Shown: one piece after another, positions 35,487 through 44,900 of the stretch
Position numbering within the stretch: the first letter of the stretch is position 1
How the letters are laid out: each line of letters starts with the position of its first letter
DNA from: Bailinhaonella thermotolerans
Lineage (GTDB): Bacteria > Actinomycetota > Actinomycetes > Streptosporangiales > Streptosporangiaceae
NCBI RefSeq assembly: GCF_003594875.1
Contig: NZ_QZEY01000001.1
Span: 248,001 to 312,000 of the forward strand
Reading direction: 5' to 3'
DNA length: 64,000 nt
The notes under the pieces: model-generated
The model's database searches: none
The model's input: only the letters and a program-made list of their open reading frames with translations
Told to the model about the DNA's origin: nothing
Program-made: the position numbers and the translations under genes

Positions 35487-35520
35487 ACGCTAGGGGCTTG
35501 ACGCCAGCGGCAAGGTCAAG
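35487..35520 (-). promoter_or_regulatory. MerR-type promoter with elongated spacer
   Basis: On the minus strand the -35 is TTGACC (35519-35514) and the -10 is TAGCGT (35492-35487), with a 21-bp spacer. The spacer region holds an 18-bp imperfect palindrome, CTTGACGC-CA-GCGGCAAG (35497-35514). The -10 ends six bases before the ATG at 35480. The same -10 hexamer and spacing to the ATG occur at the MerR promoter at 8237-8268. Confidence 0.7.
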
Positions 35521-35680
35521 CGCGCCGGCCCCCGACCGGGCGCGGCGGGCAGGGGTGGTTGGCGCGGGGGTGACAGGAGTCGCACTTCCGTCGCCACAGA
35601 CCACCACTCGCATTCCGGGAATGTTCTGACATGTCGGTGTAAAGAAGTCCCGGATCTCCGGGTGTGCTCGGGAGGCGACC

Positions 35681-36925
35681 GTGACGGGTGCCCATGGGAA
35701 CGGCGATCGGCTGACCGGCGACCGGTGCCTGCGGCTGCGGCGGGAGAAGCCGGTGTCCCGCGTCTCACTGCCCGACGGAACCCCCGGATGGCTCGTGACC
35801 AGGCACTCCGCGGTGCGGGAGGTGCTGTCGGACTCCGGCGCCTTCAGCCGGGCGGCGGCGTTCGAGGCGGACGGGCCCCGGCTCGGCGTGCTCCAGATCC
35901 CGCCGGAGTCGATGTTCCTCATGGACCCGCCGGAGCACACCCGGCTGCGCCGGATCCTGTCGCCGGCCTTCACCGCGCGGTCCGTCGAGCGCCTGCGCGG
36001 CCCGATCGAGGCCCTGGTGGACGAGCTGATCGCCGCGATGCGGGAGCAGGGGCCGCCCGCGGACTTCGTGGCGGACTTCGCCCTGCCCCTGCCGATCATG
36101 GTCATCTCCGAGCTGCTCGGCGTGCCCCTGGCGGACCGGCACGACGTGCGCCGCTGGTCGGAGACGATGGCCACCGTCGAGGGCCGCCCGATCGAGGAGA
36201 CCCGTCAGGCGTACGCCGACATGCATGAGTACCTGCGGCGCCTGGTCGACGCCAAGCGCGGCGCCCCCCGGGCCGACCTCATCGGCGACCTGATCGCCGC
36301 CCAGGAGGACGAGGACCGGCTGACCGAGGGCGAGCTCATCGACTTCGCGATGACCGTGCTCATCGCCGGGCACGAGACCACCGCGAACCAGCTCGCCAAC
36401 ATCCTCATCGTCCTGCTCCGCGACCCGGCCCGCCCCGAGCTCCTGCGCCGCCGCCCCGAGCTGATCCCCGCCGCCGTCGAGGAGCTGCTGCGCTACATCC
36501 GCCTCCTCGACCAGGACGCCCTCCTGGTACGGCGGGCCACCCGCGACGTCGAGCTCAGCGGTGTGCGCATCCGCGCCGGCGACCTCGTGATCCCCGACAT
36601 CAGCTCCGCCAACCGCGACGAGCGCGCCTTCCCCCACTCCGCCCGCCTGGACCTGACCCGCGACCGCGCGCCCCACCTCGCCTTCGGCCACGGCGCCCAC
36701 TACTGCCTGGGCGCACATCTGGCCCGCCTGGAACTCCAGACCGCCCTCGCCGGCCTCCTGGCCCGCCTGCCCGCCCTCCGCCTGGCCGTACGTGAGGCCG
36801 ACATCCCCTGGCGCCACGGCACCGCCATCACCGGCCCCCGGACCCTCCCCATCACCTGGACCCCGGAGCCGGAGGGGGAGGCTCCCGCCGCGGCGGACGC
36901 GCACCCGCGTCCTTCCCCACGCTGA
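35681..36925 (+). CDS. Cytochrome P450
   Basis: The 414-residue protein has a GTG start after GGGAGGCG. The I-helix motif is AGHETT, the K-helix motif is EELLRYIR (ExxR), and the haem loop FGHGAHYCLGAH has Cys342 as thiolate ligand. A Pro/Ala-rich tail of about 25 residues follows the fold. It resembles CYP105/CYP107-like secondary-metabolism or xenobiotic P450s. It stands alone with no ferredoxin gene, so the substrate is unknown. It is the second P450 in the window. Confidence 0.92.
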   Translation: MTGAHGNGDRLTGDRCLRLRREKPVSRVSLPDGTPGWLVTRHSAVREVLSDSGAFSRAAAFEADGPRLGVLQIPPESMFLMDPPEHTRLRRILSPAFTARSVERLRGPIEALVDELIAAMREQGPPADFVADFALPLPIMVISELLGVPLADRHDVRRWSETMATVEGRPIEETRQAYADMHEYLRRLVDAKRGAPRADLIGDLIAAQEDEDRLTEGELIDFAMTVLIAGHETTANQLANILIVLLRDPARPELLRRRPELIPAAVEELLRYIRLLDQDALLVRRATRDVELSGVRIRAGDLVIPDISSANRDERAFPHSARLDLTRDRAPHLAFGHGAHYCLGAHLARLELQTALAGLLARLPALRLAVREADIPWRHGTAITGPRTLPITWTPEPEGEAPAAADAHPRPSPR

Positions 36926-36968
36926 CGGGCTCTCCGCGGCGCTGCGTCGCCGAGCCGGCGGCGCCTCC

Positions 36969-37072
36969 CGGCCCGGCACGCGGGCGGCGTCTTCCGGCCC
37001 GGCACGCGGGCGGCGTCTTCCGGCCCGGCACGCGGGCGGCGCCTCCCGGCCCGGCACGCGGGCGCACGCGCC
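36969..37072. repeat. 26-bp tandem repeat, four copies
   Basis: The core CGGCCCGGCACGCGGG recurs at 36969, 36995, 37021 and 37047, exactly 26 bp apart. The linkers are near-identical (CGGCGTCTTC or CGGCGCCTCC). It occupies most of the 262-bp gap between the P450 and antiporter genes. Unlike two other repeats here, it begins about 45 bp after the stop codon. No coding use is evident. Confidence 0.8.
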
Positions 37073-37187
37073 CTCGATCGAGGCGCCCCTCCCCCGCCCC
37101 CACCTGACGCGCGCCTGGTGATCCCTTTCCGCGACCGCGCAGGCGGGAGGGGGAATCGGGGGTGGCGGGCGGGGAAGGGGGCGGAGG

Positions 37188-38885
37188 GTGGAGGGGACTT
37201 TCGTCGCCGTTGTGGGCGTGATCAGCATCGTGGTCATCGCGGCCGTGTCGCGGCGGGTGGGGGTCGCGGTGCCGCTGGCGCTCGTGGTCGTGGGGGCGGG
37301 GCTGGGGTTCCTGCCGGGCGCGCCGGCGATCGAGCTGGAGCCGGAGTGGGTGATCGCGGTGGTGCTGCCGCCGCTGCTGTACGCGGCGGCGGTGCAGATG
37401 CCGGCCATCGACTTCCGCCGCGACCTGCGGACCATCGCCGGGCTGGCCGTACTGCTGGTGGCGGTGACCGCGCTGGGCACCGGGTACCTGTTCGCGTGGC
37501 TGCTGCCGGGGCTGGGGCTGGCCGCCGCCTTCGCGCTCGGGGCCGTGGTCAGCCCGACCGACGCGGTCGCGGCCACCTCGATCGGCAGGCGGCTCGGCCT
37601 GCCCTCGCGGCTGATGACCATCCTGGAGGGCGAGGGCCTGGTCAACGACGCCTCCGCGCTGGTCCTGCTCGCGACGGCCACCGCGGCCATGTCCGGGACG
37701 GTCCACCCGGGGCGGGTCGGGCTGGAGTTCGTGTGGGCCGTCGCGGCGGCGGTCGTGATCGGGGCGGTCACCGGGGCGGTGACGGTGCGGATCCGGGGCC
37801 GGCTGAACGACGCCGTGCTCACCACGGCCATGTCCTTCGTGGTGCCGTTCCTGGCGTTCCTGCCCGCCGAGGAGATCGGGGCCTCCGGGGTGCTGGCGGT
37901 CGTGGTCTGCGGGCTGGTCAACGGCGACCAGAGCCCCCGCTTCCTGCGGGCCGCGGACCGCCTCGCCGAGACGGTGAACTGGCGCACGGTGGCGTTCCTG
38001 CTGGAGAGCGGGCTCTTCCTGGTCATGGGGCTGCAGTTGCACACGCTGCTCGACCAGTGCGCCGCCGCCGGGCTCAGCGCCGCCCACGGGGTCGCCATCG
38101 GCCTGGCCGCCTCGCTCCTGGCGATCGTGGCGCGGGTGCTGTTCGTGGTCCCGCTGGTCTCCCTGGTACGGCGCAACGCCGCCCGGGCCGCCTCGGTGGA
38201 GGAGTTCCTGCGCCGGGCGCGCGACCGGGTCTCCGAGGCGGATCTGCGGCGGCGGGCGCCCCGCCGCACCCGGCACATCCTGCGGCGGCTCACGCGCCTG
38301 GAGGGCGACGTCGCCTTCATGGTCGCCGAGAACTTCGGCTGGCGCGGCGGAGCCGTCCTGGCCTGGTCGGGGATGCGCGGCGCGATCACCGTCGCCGCCG
38401 CCCAGACCCTCCCGGAGGACACCCCCTACCGGCCCCAGCTCCTGCTCATCGCCTTCGTCGTCGCCCTCACCACGCTGCTGCTCCAGGGGCTCACCCTCCC
38501 CGCCGTGATCCGGATCCTGCGCGTCCCCGGCGACGACCCCGAGGCCGACCGCGCCGACTACGTCGCGCTGCTCGGCGACCTGAACGCCCGCGCGCGGGGC
38601 GTCCTGGACGACGCGGCGCGCCCCGACGGCACGCCGTACCCGCCGGGCATCGTCGAGCGCGTCCGCTCCGACTGGGTCCGCACCCCGCCCTCGGAGCCGC
38701 CGCCCGCCGACTCACCCGACCCCCGCGAGCTCTACCGGGAGCTGTCGGCGCGGTATCTCCAGGCCCAGCAGACCGAGCTCCTGGCCATCCGCGCCACCGG
38801 CGCCTACAACTCCCGCATCCTCACCCACGCCCAGCGCGCCCTGGACCGGGCCCTGGCCCAGCTCCAGAAGACCGACGGCGCCTGA
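37188..38885 (+). CDS. CPA1-family Na+/H+ antiporter
   Basis: The 565-residue protein has a GTG start. About 12 membrane helices carry the CPA1 motifs: PPLLYAAAVQ, SPTDAVAATSIGRRLGLP, EGEGLVNDASALVL (the ND ion-binding pair) and WSGMRGAITVAAAQTLP. A cytosolic C-terminal tail of about 110 residues is helical. It exchanges Na+ (or K+) for H+ across the plasma membrane and helps pH and salt homeostasis. It is a single gene. Confidence 0.92.
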   Translation: MEGTFVAVVGVISIVVIAAVSRRVGVAVPLALVVVGAGLGFLPGAPAIELEPEWVIAVVLPPLLYAAAVQMPAIDFRRDLRTIAGLAVLLVAVTALGTGYLFAWLLPGLGLAAAFALGAVVSPTDAVAATSIGRRLGLPSRLMTILEGEGLVNDASALVLLATATAAMSGTVHPGRVGLEFVWAVAAAVVIGAVTGAVTVRIRGRLNDAVLTTAMSFVVPFLAFLPAEEIGASGVLAVVVCGLVNGDQSPRFLRAADRLAETVNWRTVAFLLESGLFLVMGLQLHTLLDQCAAAGLSAAHGVAIGLAASLLAIVARVLFVVPLVSLVRRNAARAASVEEFLRRARDRVSEADLRRRAPRRTRHILRRLTRLEGDVAFMVAENFGWRGGAVLAWSGMRGAITVAAAQTLPEDTPYRPQLLLIAFVVALTTLLLQGLTLPAVIRILRVPGDDPEADRADYVALLGDLNARARGVLDDAARPDGTPYPPGIVERVRSDWVRTPPSEPPPADSPDPRELYRELSARYLQAQQTELLAIRATGAYNSRILTHAQRALDRALAQLQKTDGA

Positions 38886-38944
38886 CCGGCCATCCGGCAC
38901 GGCGGCGCCGCCCGCCCCGCGGCGGGCCCCGGTAACCTGCGCCC

Positions 38945-40939
38945 ATGTTCGACGGTGTCGATGGGGTCGCCTGGCGGGAACTGGAGTACGCCTACTCGGG
39001 CGAGGCCGACATCCCCGGCCTGTTCCGGGCTCTGGCGGCCACCCCGGAGCAGGCCGCGGAGGCCGCCTCCGAGCTCGGGAACGAGCTCTACCACCAGGGC
39101 GGATTCGTGTGCTCGGCGGCGGTCGCGGCGCTGCCGTTCCTGCTGGAGGCCGGCGAGTCCGGGCGGCTGCCCCGCCGCAGCGACGTGCTGCACATCGTGA
39201 GGCTGCTGGCCGGGGAGGCGCGGCGCGTGGCCCCGCACCTGGTCGCGCCCGGCTGGGGCGAGGCGTGGGCCCGGGCCGTTCCCCGGCTCATCGCCCTGCT
39301 GGACGACGGCGACGACGGCGTCCGCCGGATGGCGGCCCTCGCGCTGGCCGAGACCACGGAGCGGGCCGACGAGGTCGCCGGCGCGCTGCTGGAGCGGTGG
39401 GCGGCGCAGGATGAGACCACCCGGCTGGAGATCGTGCTGGCGGCCGGCGAACTGGCCACCTCCCTGACCCCCGCCACCCTCCCGGAGACCCTGCTGTGGC
39501 TGCGCGACCTGACCTGCCACCGGGACGAGCCGGTGGCGCTGGCCGCCACCCTGGCCCTGGCGCGGGCCCTGCCCGGCCGCCCCGTCCCGGCCGGGCCGGT
39601 CATCGCCGGGCTGTCGGGCGACCTGACCGCCTGGGCCGCCGGGGAGCGCCTCCCCGGCGGCCCCGCCGCCCTCGTGCCCGCCGTGATCGGGCGGCTGGAC
39701 GGGGACGTGGACGCCCGGCAGCGGATCTGCCTGGCCCTGCTGACCCACCCCGACCCCGCCCGCCGCCGCGGCGCCGCCCTCGCGGCCGCCGAGCTGCTGT
39801 CGATCTCCACCCGCCCGGTCCGGCTGCTTCCCGCGTTACGGGATCGCCTGGCCGACCCCGACACGCACACGCGGACCCTGGCGCTGCACCTGCTGGCAGC
39901 GCACGCCCGGCACACCCGCGAGGACGCCGAGGTGTTCGCGGCGCACCTGGACGAGCGGGACGAGCGCGCGGCCTCGTGGGCGCCCCGGATCGCCGACGTG
40001 GCCCTGTGGGGGGCGGCCTGGTCGGGCGACCGGCGATGCCTGCCCCGGCTGGCGGCCTGCGTCGCCGCCGGGCGGCCGGCGTTCCCGCTCGCGTCCGCGC
40101 ACACCGGCAAGACCGGGTACCCGCTGTGGCCGCCCTCTCTGCCGCAGGTCCTGGAACCCTGTTCCGCCTGGGCGCCCGAACTCCTCCCGGTGATCACGCG
40201 GCGGCTCGGCCCCGGGACGGACCCGGACCTGGGACGAGCCCTGCTGCGGACTCTGCACGCCTGGGGGCCCGCCGCCGCGCCGGCCGTACCCTGGCTGATC
40301 GAGCTGCTCGGCGGGCGGCTGCGCCACTGGGCGGCCGACGCCCTCGGCGCCATCGGTCCCGGCGCGGCCGAGGCCGGGCCCGCCCTGCGGGCCCTGCTCC
40401 GCGACCCGGGGGCCGGCCTCGACCAGCCCTGGGCGCGCGGGCAGGCGGCGGTCGCGGTCCCGTGGGCGTACGCCCGGGTCACCGGGGACCCCGGCCCCGC
40501 CGTACGGGCCCTCGGCCCCCTCCTGGGCGAGTCCCACATCGCCGCCCGCCGCCTGGCCGGCCTGGGGTCCGCCGCCGCGGCCCACGTGCCGGTCCTGCGG
40601 CTGCTCGCCTCCTCCAGAGAGCCCTGGACCCGCGTGGAGGCCGCGCACGCCCTCATCCGCGTCACCGGGGACGCCGCCGAAGGCGTGGGCGCGCTCTTCG
40701 GCCCGATCGCCGATCTGCTCTCCGGCCGGGCCGCGCCCGTCGCCCAGGCCGCCGCCACCTATCTCGCGGATGGCGGCGACCTGCCCGCCGGATACCGGCG
40801 CGAGGTCCGCGCCGTGCTGACGTCGGGCCGCCGGCACAGCTGGGACGGCGGCTGGGCCGCGATCCACGACGACCTCCGCCTGCGCCACACCCTCCGGGGA
40901 CTCCTCGGCCGTCCGCCCCGGCCGCGCTCCGCCGGGTGA
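38945..40939 (+). CDS. HEAT-repeat protein
   Basis: The 664-residue soluble protein is built almost entirely of helical HEAT-like pairs (VPRLIALLDDGDDGVRRMAA, VPWLIELLGGRLRHWAADAL, GPALRALLRDPG, VPVLRLLASSREPWTRVEAA). Such solenoids are binding scaffolds; no catalytic domain is seen. A -10-like TAACCT (38933-38938) ends six bases before the ATG and there is no Shine-Dalgarno sequence, so the mRNA is probably leaderless. Partner unknown. Confidence 0.8.
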   Translation: MFDGVDGVAWRELEYAYSGEADIPGLFRALAATPEQAAEAASELGNELYHQGGFVCSAAVAALPFLLEAGESGRLPRRSDVLHIVRLLAGEARRVAPHLVAPGWGEAWARAVPRLIALLDDGDDGVRRMAALALAETTERADEVAGALLERWAAQDETTRLEIVLAAGELATSLTPATLPETLLWLRDLTCHRDEPVALAATLALARALPGRPVPAGPVIAGLSGDLTAWAAGERLPGGPAALVPAVIGRLDGDVDARQRICLALLTHPDPARRRGAALAAAELLSISTRPVRLLPALRDRLADPDTHTRTLALHLLAAHARHTREDAEVFAAHLDERDERAASWAPRIADVALWGAAWSGDRRCLPRLAACVAAGRPAFPLASAHTGKTGYPLWPPSLPQVLEPCSAWAPELLPVITRRLGPGTDPDLGRALLRTLHAWGPAAAPAVPWLIELLGGRLRHWAADALGAIGPGAAEAGPALRALLRDPGAGLDQPWARGQAAVAVPWAYARVTGDPGPAVRALGPLLGESHIAARRLAGLGSAAAAHVPVLRLLASSREPWTRVEAAHALIRVTGDAAEGVGALFGPIADLLSGRAAPVAQAAATYLADGGDLPAGYRREVRAVLTSGRRHSWDGGWAAIHDDLRLRHTLRGLLGRPPRPRSAG

Positions 40940-41003
40940 CGTCTCAGGACCGTACGCCACCCGGGGTTGACCTTGACCTTGGGACAGGGGGGACGGTGAA
41001 GGG

Positions 41004-41795
41004 GTGGATGATTCGTCTTTCTGGGCCGGGATGGTCCCGGTCGATGACAGCGCGCTGGCCGTGACCGACAGCGGCGGCGCGGGACCTTGCGTGATGTACC
41101 TCAACGGGCAGTTCGCCTCGCGGGCGTACTGGCGGCGCGTGATCGCCGAGCTCGGCGGGGACTTCCGGCACATCACCTACGACATGCGCGGCCGCGGCCG
41201 GTCGAGGCGTTCGGCCTCGGCGGCCTCGTTCGAGGCGCACGTCCGTGACGTGGGCGCCGTCCTGGCGGCGCGCGGCGTGGAGCGGCCGCTGCTGGCCGGC
41301 TGGTCGTACGGCGCGCCCGTCGCGCTGCACTGGGCCGCCCGGAACCCGGGCCGCGTGCTGGGGGTGGTGTGCGTGGACGGCGGGTACCCGTACGACTTCT
41401 CCTACGCCGAGGAGCGGATCCGGCGGCTGTGGCGCAGGTCGGCCCCGCTGCTGCCGCTGCTCGCCGTGCTGGGCATGGCCGGGAGGATGTCCGCCGATCA
41501 GCACGCCCAGAGCAACATCGAGCTCAGCGACGTGTGCGCCGCCCTCGGCCCGGTGCTGGACGAGGTGACCTGCCCGGTCCGGTACGTCGTGGCGACCGGC
41601 GGGAACCTCGGAGGCGGCCGGGACGAGATGGAGCGCATGCGCGCCACGCTCGGCCCGGTGCTGGCCCGCAACCCCAACGTCCGGATGAGCGCGAGGGTCG
41701 CGAGCAATCACAGCCGGATCCTGCGCGAGGACTTCCGCGCCGTCGCCGCCGCCGTCCGCGAGCTCGCCGCCGCCCGCGACCGCGACACCGGCTGA
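41004..41795 (+). CDS. Alpha/beta hydrolase
   Basis: The 263-residue protein has the alpha/beta-hydrolase fold: DMRGRGRS strand-loop, nucleophile elbow GWSYGAP with Ser101, and the probable catalytic His in SNHSRILRED near the end. The start is a GTG at 41004; the ATG at 41031 is a possible alternative. The substrate cannot be inferred. Its last five codons and stop are the beginning of the 16-bp tandem repeat that follows. Confidence 0.8.
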   Translation: MDDSSFWAGMVPVDDSALAVTDSGGAGPCVMYLNGQFASRAYWRRVIAELGGDFRHITYDMRGRGRSRRSASAASFEAHVRDVGAVLAARGVERPLLAGWSYGAPVALHWAARNPGRVLGVVCVDGGYPYDFSYAEERIRRLWRRSAPLLPLLAVLGMAGRMSADQHAQSNIELSDVCAALGPVLDEVTCPVRYVVATGGNLGGGRDEMERMRATLGPVLARNPNVRMSARVASNHSRILREDFRAVAAAVRELAAARDRDTG

Positions 41796-41936
41796 CCGCG
41801 ACACCGGCTGACCACGACACCGGCTGACCGCGACACCGGCTGACCACGACACCGGCTGACCGCGACACCGGACGACCACGACACCGGACGACCACGACAC
41901 CGGACGACCACGACACCGGACGACCACGACACCGCA
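41781..41936. repeat. 16-bp tandem repeat, nine copies plus a partial, starting inside a gene's last codons
   Basis: Units of the form C(G/A)CGACACCGG(CT/AC)GAC follow head to tail from 41781. Nine are full (to 41924) and the last is partial. The first unit encodes the hydrolase C-terminus and contains its TGA (41793-41795). Units vary at two positions in a graded way, the early ones ending GGCTGAC and the later ones GGACGAC, as expected from stepwise duplication. The repeat separates the hydrolase gene from the convergent PKS gene. Confidence 0.85.
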
Positions 41937-41994
41937 CGGGCGGGACCCGGGCGGCGTCGCGGTCGCCGGGCCGTCCGTCTCCGCGCCCCGTCCC

Positions 41995-44900
41995 TCACCG
42001 CTCCTGGGCGAGCGCGTCGTCGAGGTGGGCGGCCAGGCGGGCGGCGGTGGGGTGGGCCCAGACGGCGGCGGGTGCCAGCGTCACGTCCAGGGCCTGGTGG
42101 AGCCGGTGCACCAGGGCGACGGCCAGGAGCGAGTCCAGGCCGATGTCGGTGAACATCGCGTTCGCGGGCACGGTGGCGGGATCGGCTCCGAGCAGGGCGG
42201 CCAGGGTGCGCACCACCACGTCCTGGACGAGCTGCGTCCTGGCGGGGCCCGGCGGGTGCGCGCGTACGGCGGAGGCGTCCGCGGGGACCTCCGGGCCGGC
42301 CGCCCCGCCGCCCAGCTCGGCCAGGAGCGGGGCCCGCCCGGCGGCCGGGAAGAGCCGGAACATGACCTCCGGCTGGTAGGTGAACACGCCGGTGTTGACC
42401 CTGCCGTGCCGCAGCAGCTCGCCCAGCGCGGCGAAGCCCTCCGCGGTCGCGATGGTGTCGAAGCCGCGCTCGGCGAAGTCCGTGGCCCGGCCGGCCTCGC
42501 CCCACGCCCCCCAGTCGACCGAGAGCGTGCGCAGCCCGCGCCGCTGCCGCCACTGGGCGAAGGCGTCCACCCAGGCCCCGGCCGCGGCGTAGTTGGCCTG
42601 CCCCGGATTGCCGAGCAGGGCCGCCATCGAGGAGAAGACGGCGAACCAGTCGAGGTCGGCGCCGACCGTGGCCTCGTGCAGGTTCAGGGCGCCGGCCACC
42701 TTCGGGTGCCACACGCGGGCCACCCGTTCGGGGGTGAGCGCGCTCAGCGGCGCGTCGTCGAGGACCACGGCCGTGTGCAGGACGCCGCGCAGGTCCTCTC
42801 CGGCGGCGGCGACCAGGCGGCGCGCGGTGGCCGGGTCGGCGATGTCCCCGCGGACCAGTTCCACCTCGCAGCCGCCGGCGCGGAGGGCGGCCACCGTCCG
42901 GCTCTCGCGCGCGCCGGGCTCGCCGCGCCCGCCGAGGACGACCCGCCCGGCCCCCGCCTCGGCCAGCCAGCGCGCCGCCTCCAGTCCCAGGCCGCGGGTG
43001 CCTCCGGTGACGACGTACGCGCCGCCGGGGCGCACCACGTCCTCGCGTTCGGGGGCCAGGACGCCGAGGCGCCGCCCGGGCTCGGGGAAGGTGAGCACGA
43101 TCCTGCCGATGTGGTCGCCCGAGGCCAGCCGTTTGATCGCCGCGGGCGCCTCGGCCAGCGGGAACGCGGTGACGTCCGGCAGCGGGAGCCGCCCGGCGCC
43201 GATCTCGGCGATCGCCCGGCGCGCGGCTTCCCTGATGACCGCGGGCCGCTCGATCCCGATCAGGGCGATGTCGACGGCCGCGTACGTGTTCCCGCGCCGG
43301 AACGTGGACAGGTCCACCCGCGCGCCCTCGTACAGGTCGCGCTTGCCGATCTCCACGAAGCGGCCGCCCGGGGCGAGCAGCGTCAGCGAGGCGCGCATGG
43401 CGGCGCCGCTGAGCGAGTTGAGCACGACGTCCACGCCGCGCCCGCCGGTGACCCGCCGCACCTCGTCGGCGAAGCCGAGGCTCCGGGAGTCGAAGACGTG
43501 CTCGACGCCCTGCTCGCGCAGGTGATTCCGCTTCTCCTCGGTGCCGGCGGTGGCGATGACGGTGGCGCCGCGCAGCCGCGCGACCGCCAGGGCCGCCTGG
43601 CCGATCCCGCCGGCCGCCGAGTGGACGAGCACCGTCTCCCCTCCGGCGAGCCGCGCGACGTCGACCAGGCTGTGCCAGACGGTGCCGTACGTCGCGGCGA
43701 CGGGGGCGAAGGCGGCCGGATCGGCGCCGGGCGGCAGCGGCAGGGCCAGGCCGGCGTGGACCAGGCAGTGCGAGGCGATGGAGCCGGTCCCGTGGGGCAC
43801 CAGGGCGGTGATCCGGTCGCCGGGCCGCAGGTCCTCGACGCCGTCCCCGGCGGCGACCACCACGCCGGTGGCGTCGGAGCCGAGCTCGGGCGTGCTCCCG
43901 TTCTCCGACGGGTAGACGCCCAGGGCGATCATGACGTCCCGGAAGTGCACGGTGACCGCCTCCACGCGCATCAGCACCTGGCCGGGCCCCGGCTCGGGCG
44001 GCGGCTCGCCGGTGGCGACGAGCCGCACCCCGTCCAGGCCCTTCCCCGGCTCCGCGCGCAGCGCGTACTCCTCCCGCCCGGCGACGACCTCGACGACGCG
44101 CTCCGGCCGTACCGGGCGGGGACCCAGCGGGGCGGGCACCAGCCGGGCCACGTGCCGCCGCCCGGCGCGCCAGGCGACCTCGGTCTCGACGTCCCCGGCC
44201 AGGACCTCGGCGGCGATGCCGGCGTCGTCGTCGGCGTCCACCCAGCTCACGGCCGCCTCGGGCTGTTCGAAGGAGGCCACCCGCAGCAGTCCCCGCAGCG
44301 CGCAGGCGCCGGGGTCCACCGGGTCGTCCGCGAGGACCTGGCGGGCGAGCCGACTGGCCAGCCACAGGCGCGGCGAACCGCCCCGCCGCGCGCAGGCGCC
44401 CAGCAGCGCGACGACCTTGCTCACCCGGTCCAGGGCGTCCAGCCGGCCGGTGGCGCACCACACCACGGTCTCGGCGTCCGGATCGAGGTCGTTGTACGGC
44501 GTGCAGATGGTCACCGACTCGGCCCGGCCGGAGAGGGCCTTGGCCAGGCGTTCGGCGGTGTGGCCGGGGTCGCCGGGTTCGCCGATCACGGCGACGGGCC
44601 CGAGGGCGGGCCGATCCGCAGCGGGGGGAGCCTCCACCTCGCGCCAGGCGATCTCGACGAGCTTCCCGTTCAGCCGCTGGGCCCGCGAGCGCCTGGCGGC
44701 CCGGACGAAGCGCAGGCCCTCCAGCGCCCCCAGCCAGCGGCCGTCCTCGGCGTACAGGTCGGCGCGGCCGGTCGCGACGTCCTCGCCCTCCCGGCGGACC
44801 TCGGGGCGGACCCGGGCGATCAGGCGGGGATCGTCGGGCAGGACGATCGCCCCGACGCGCTCGGGCAGCCACGGCCTCCCCGGGCCCGGCTCGCCGTCGC

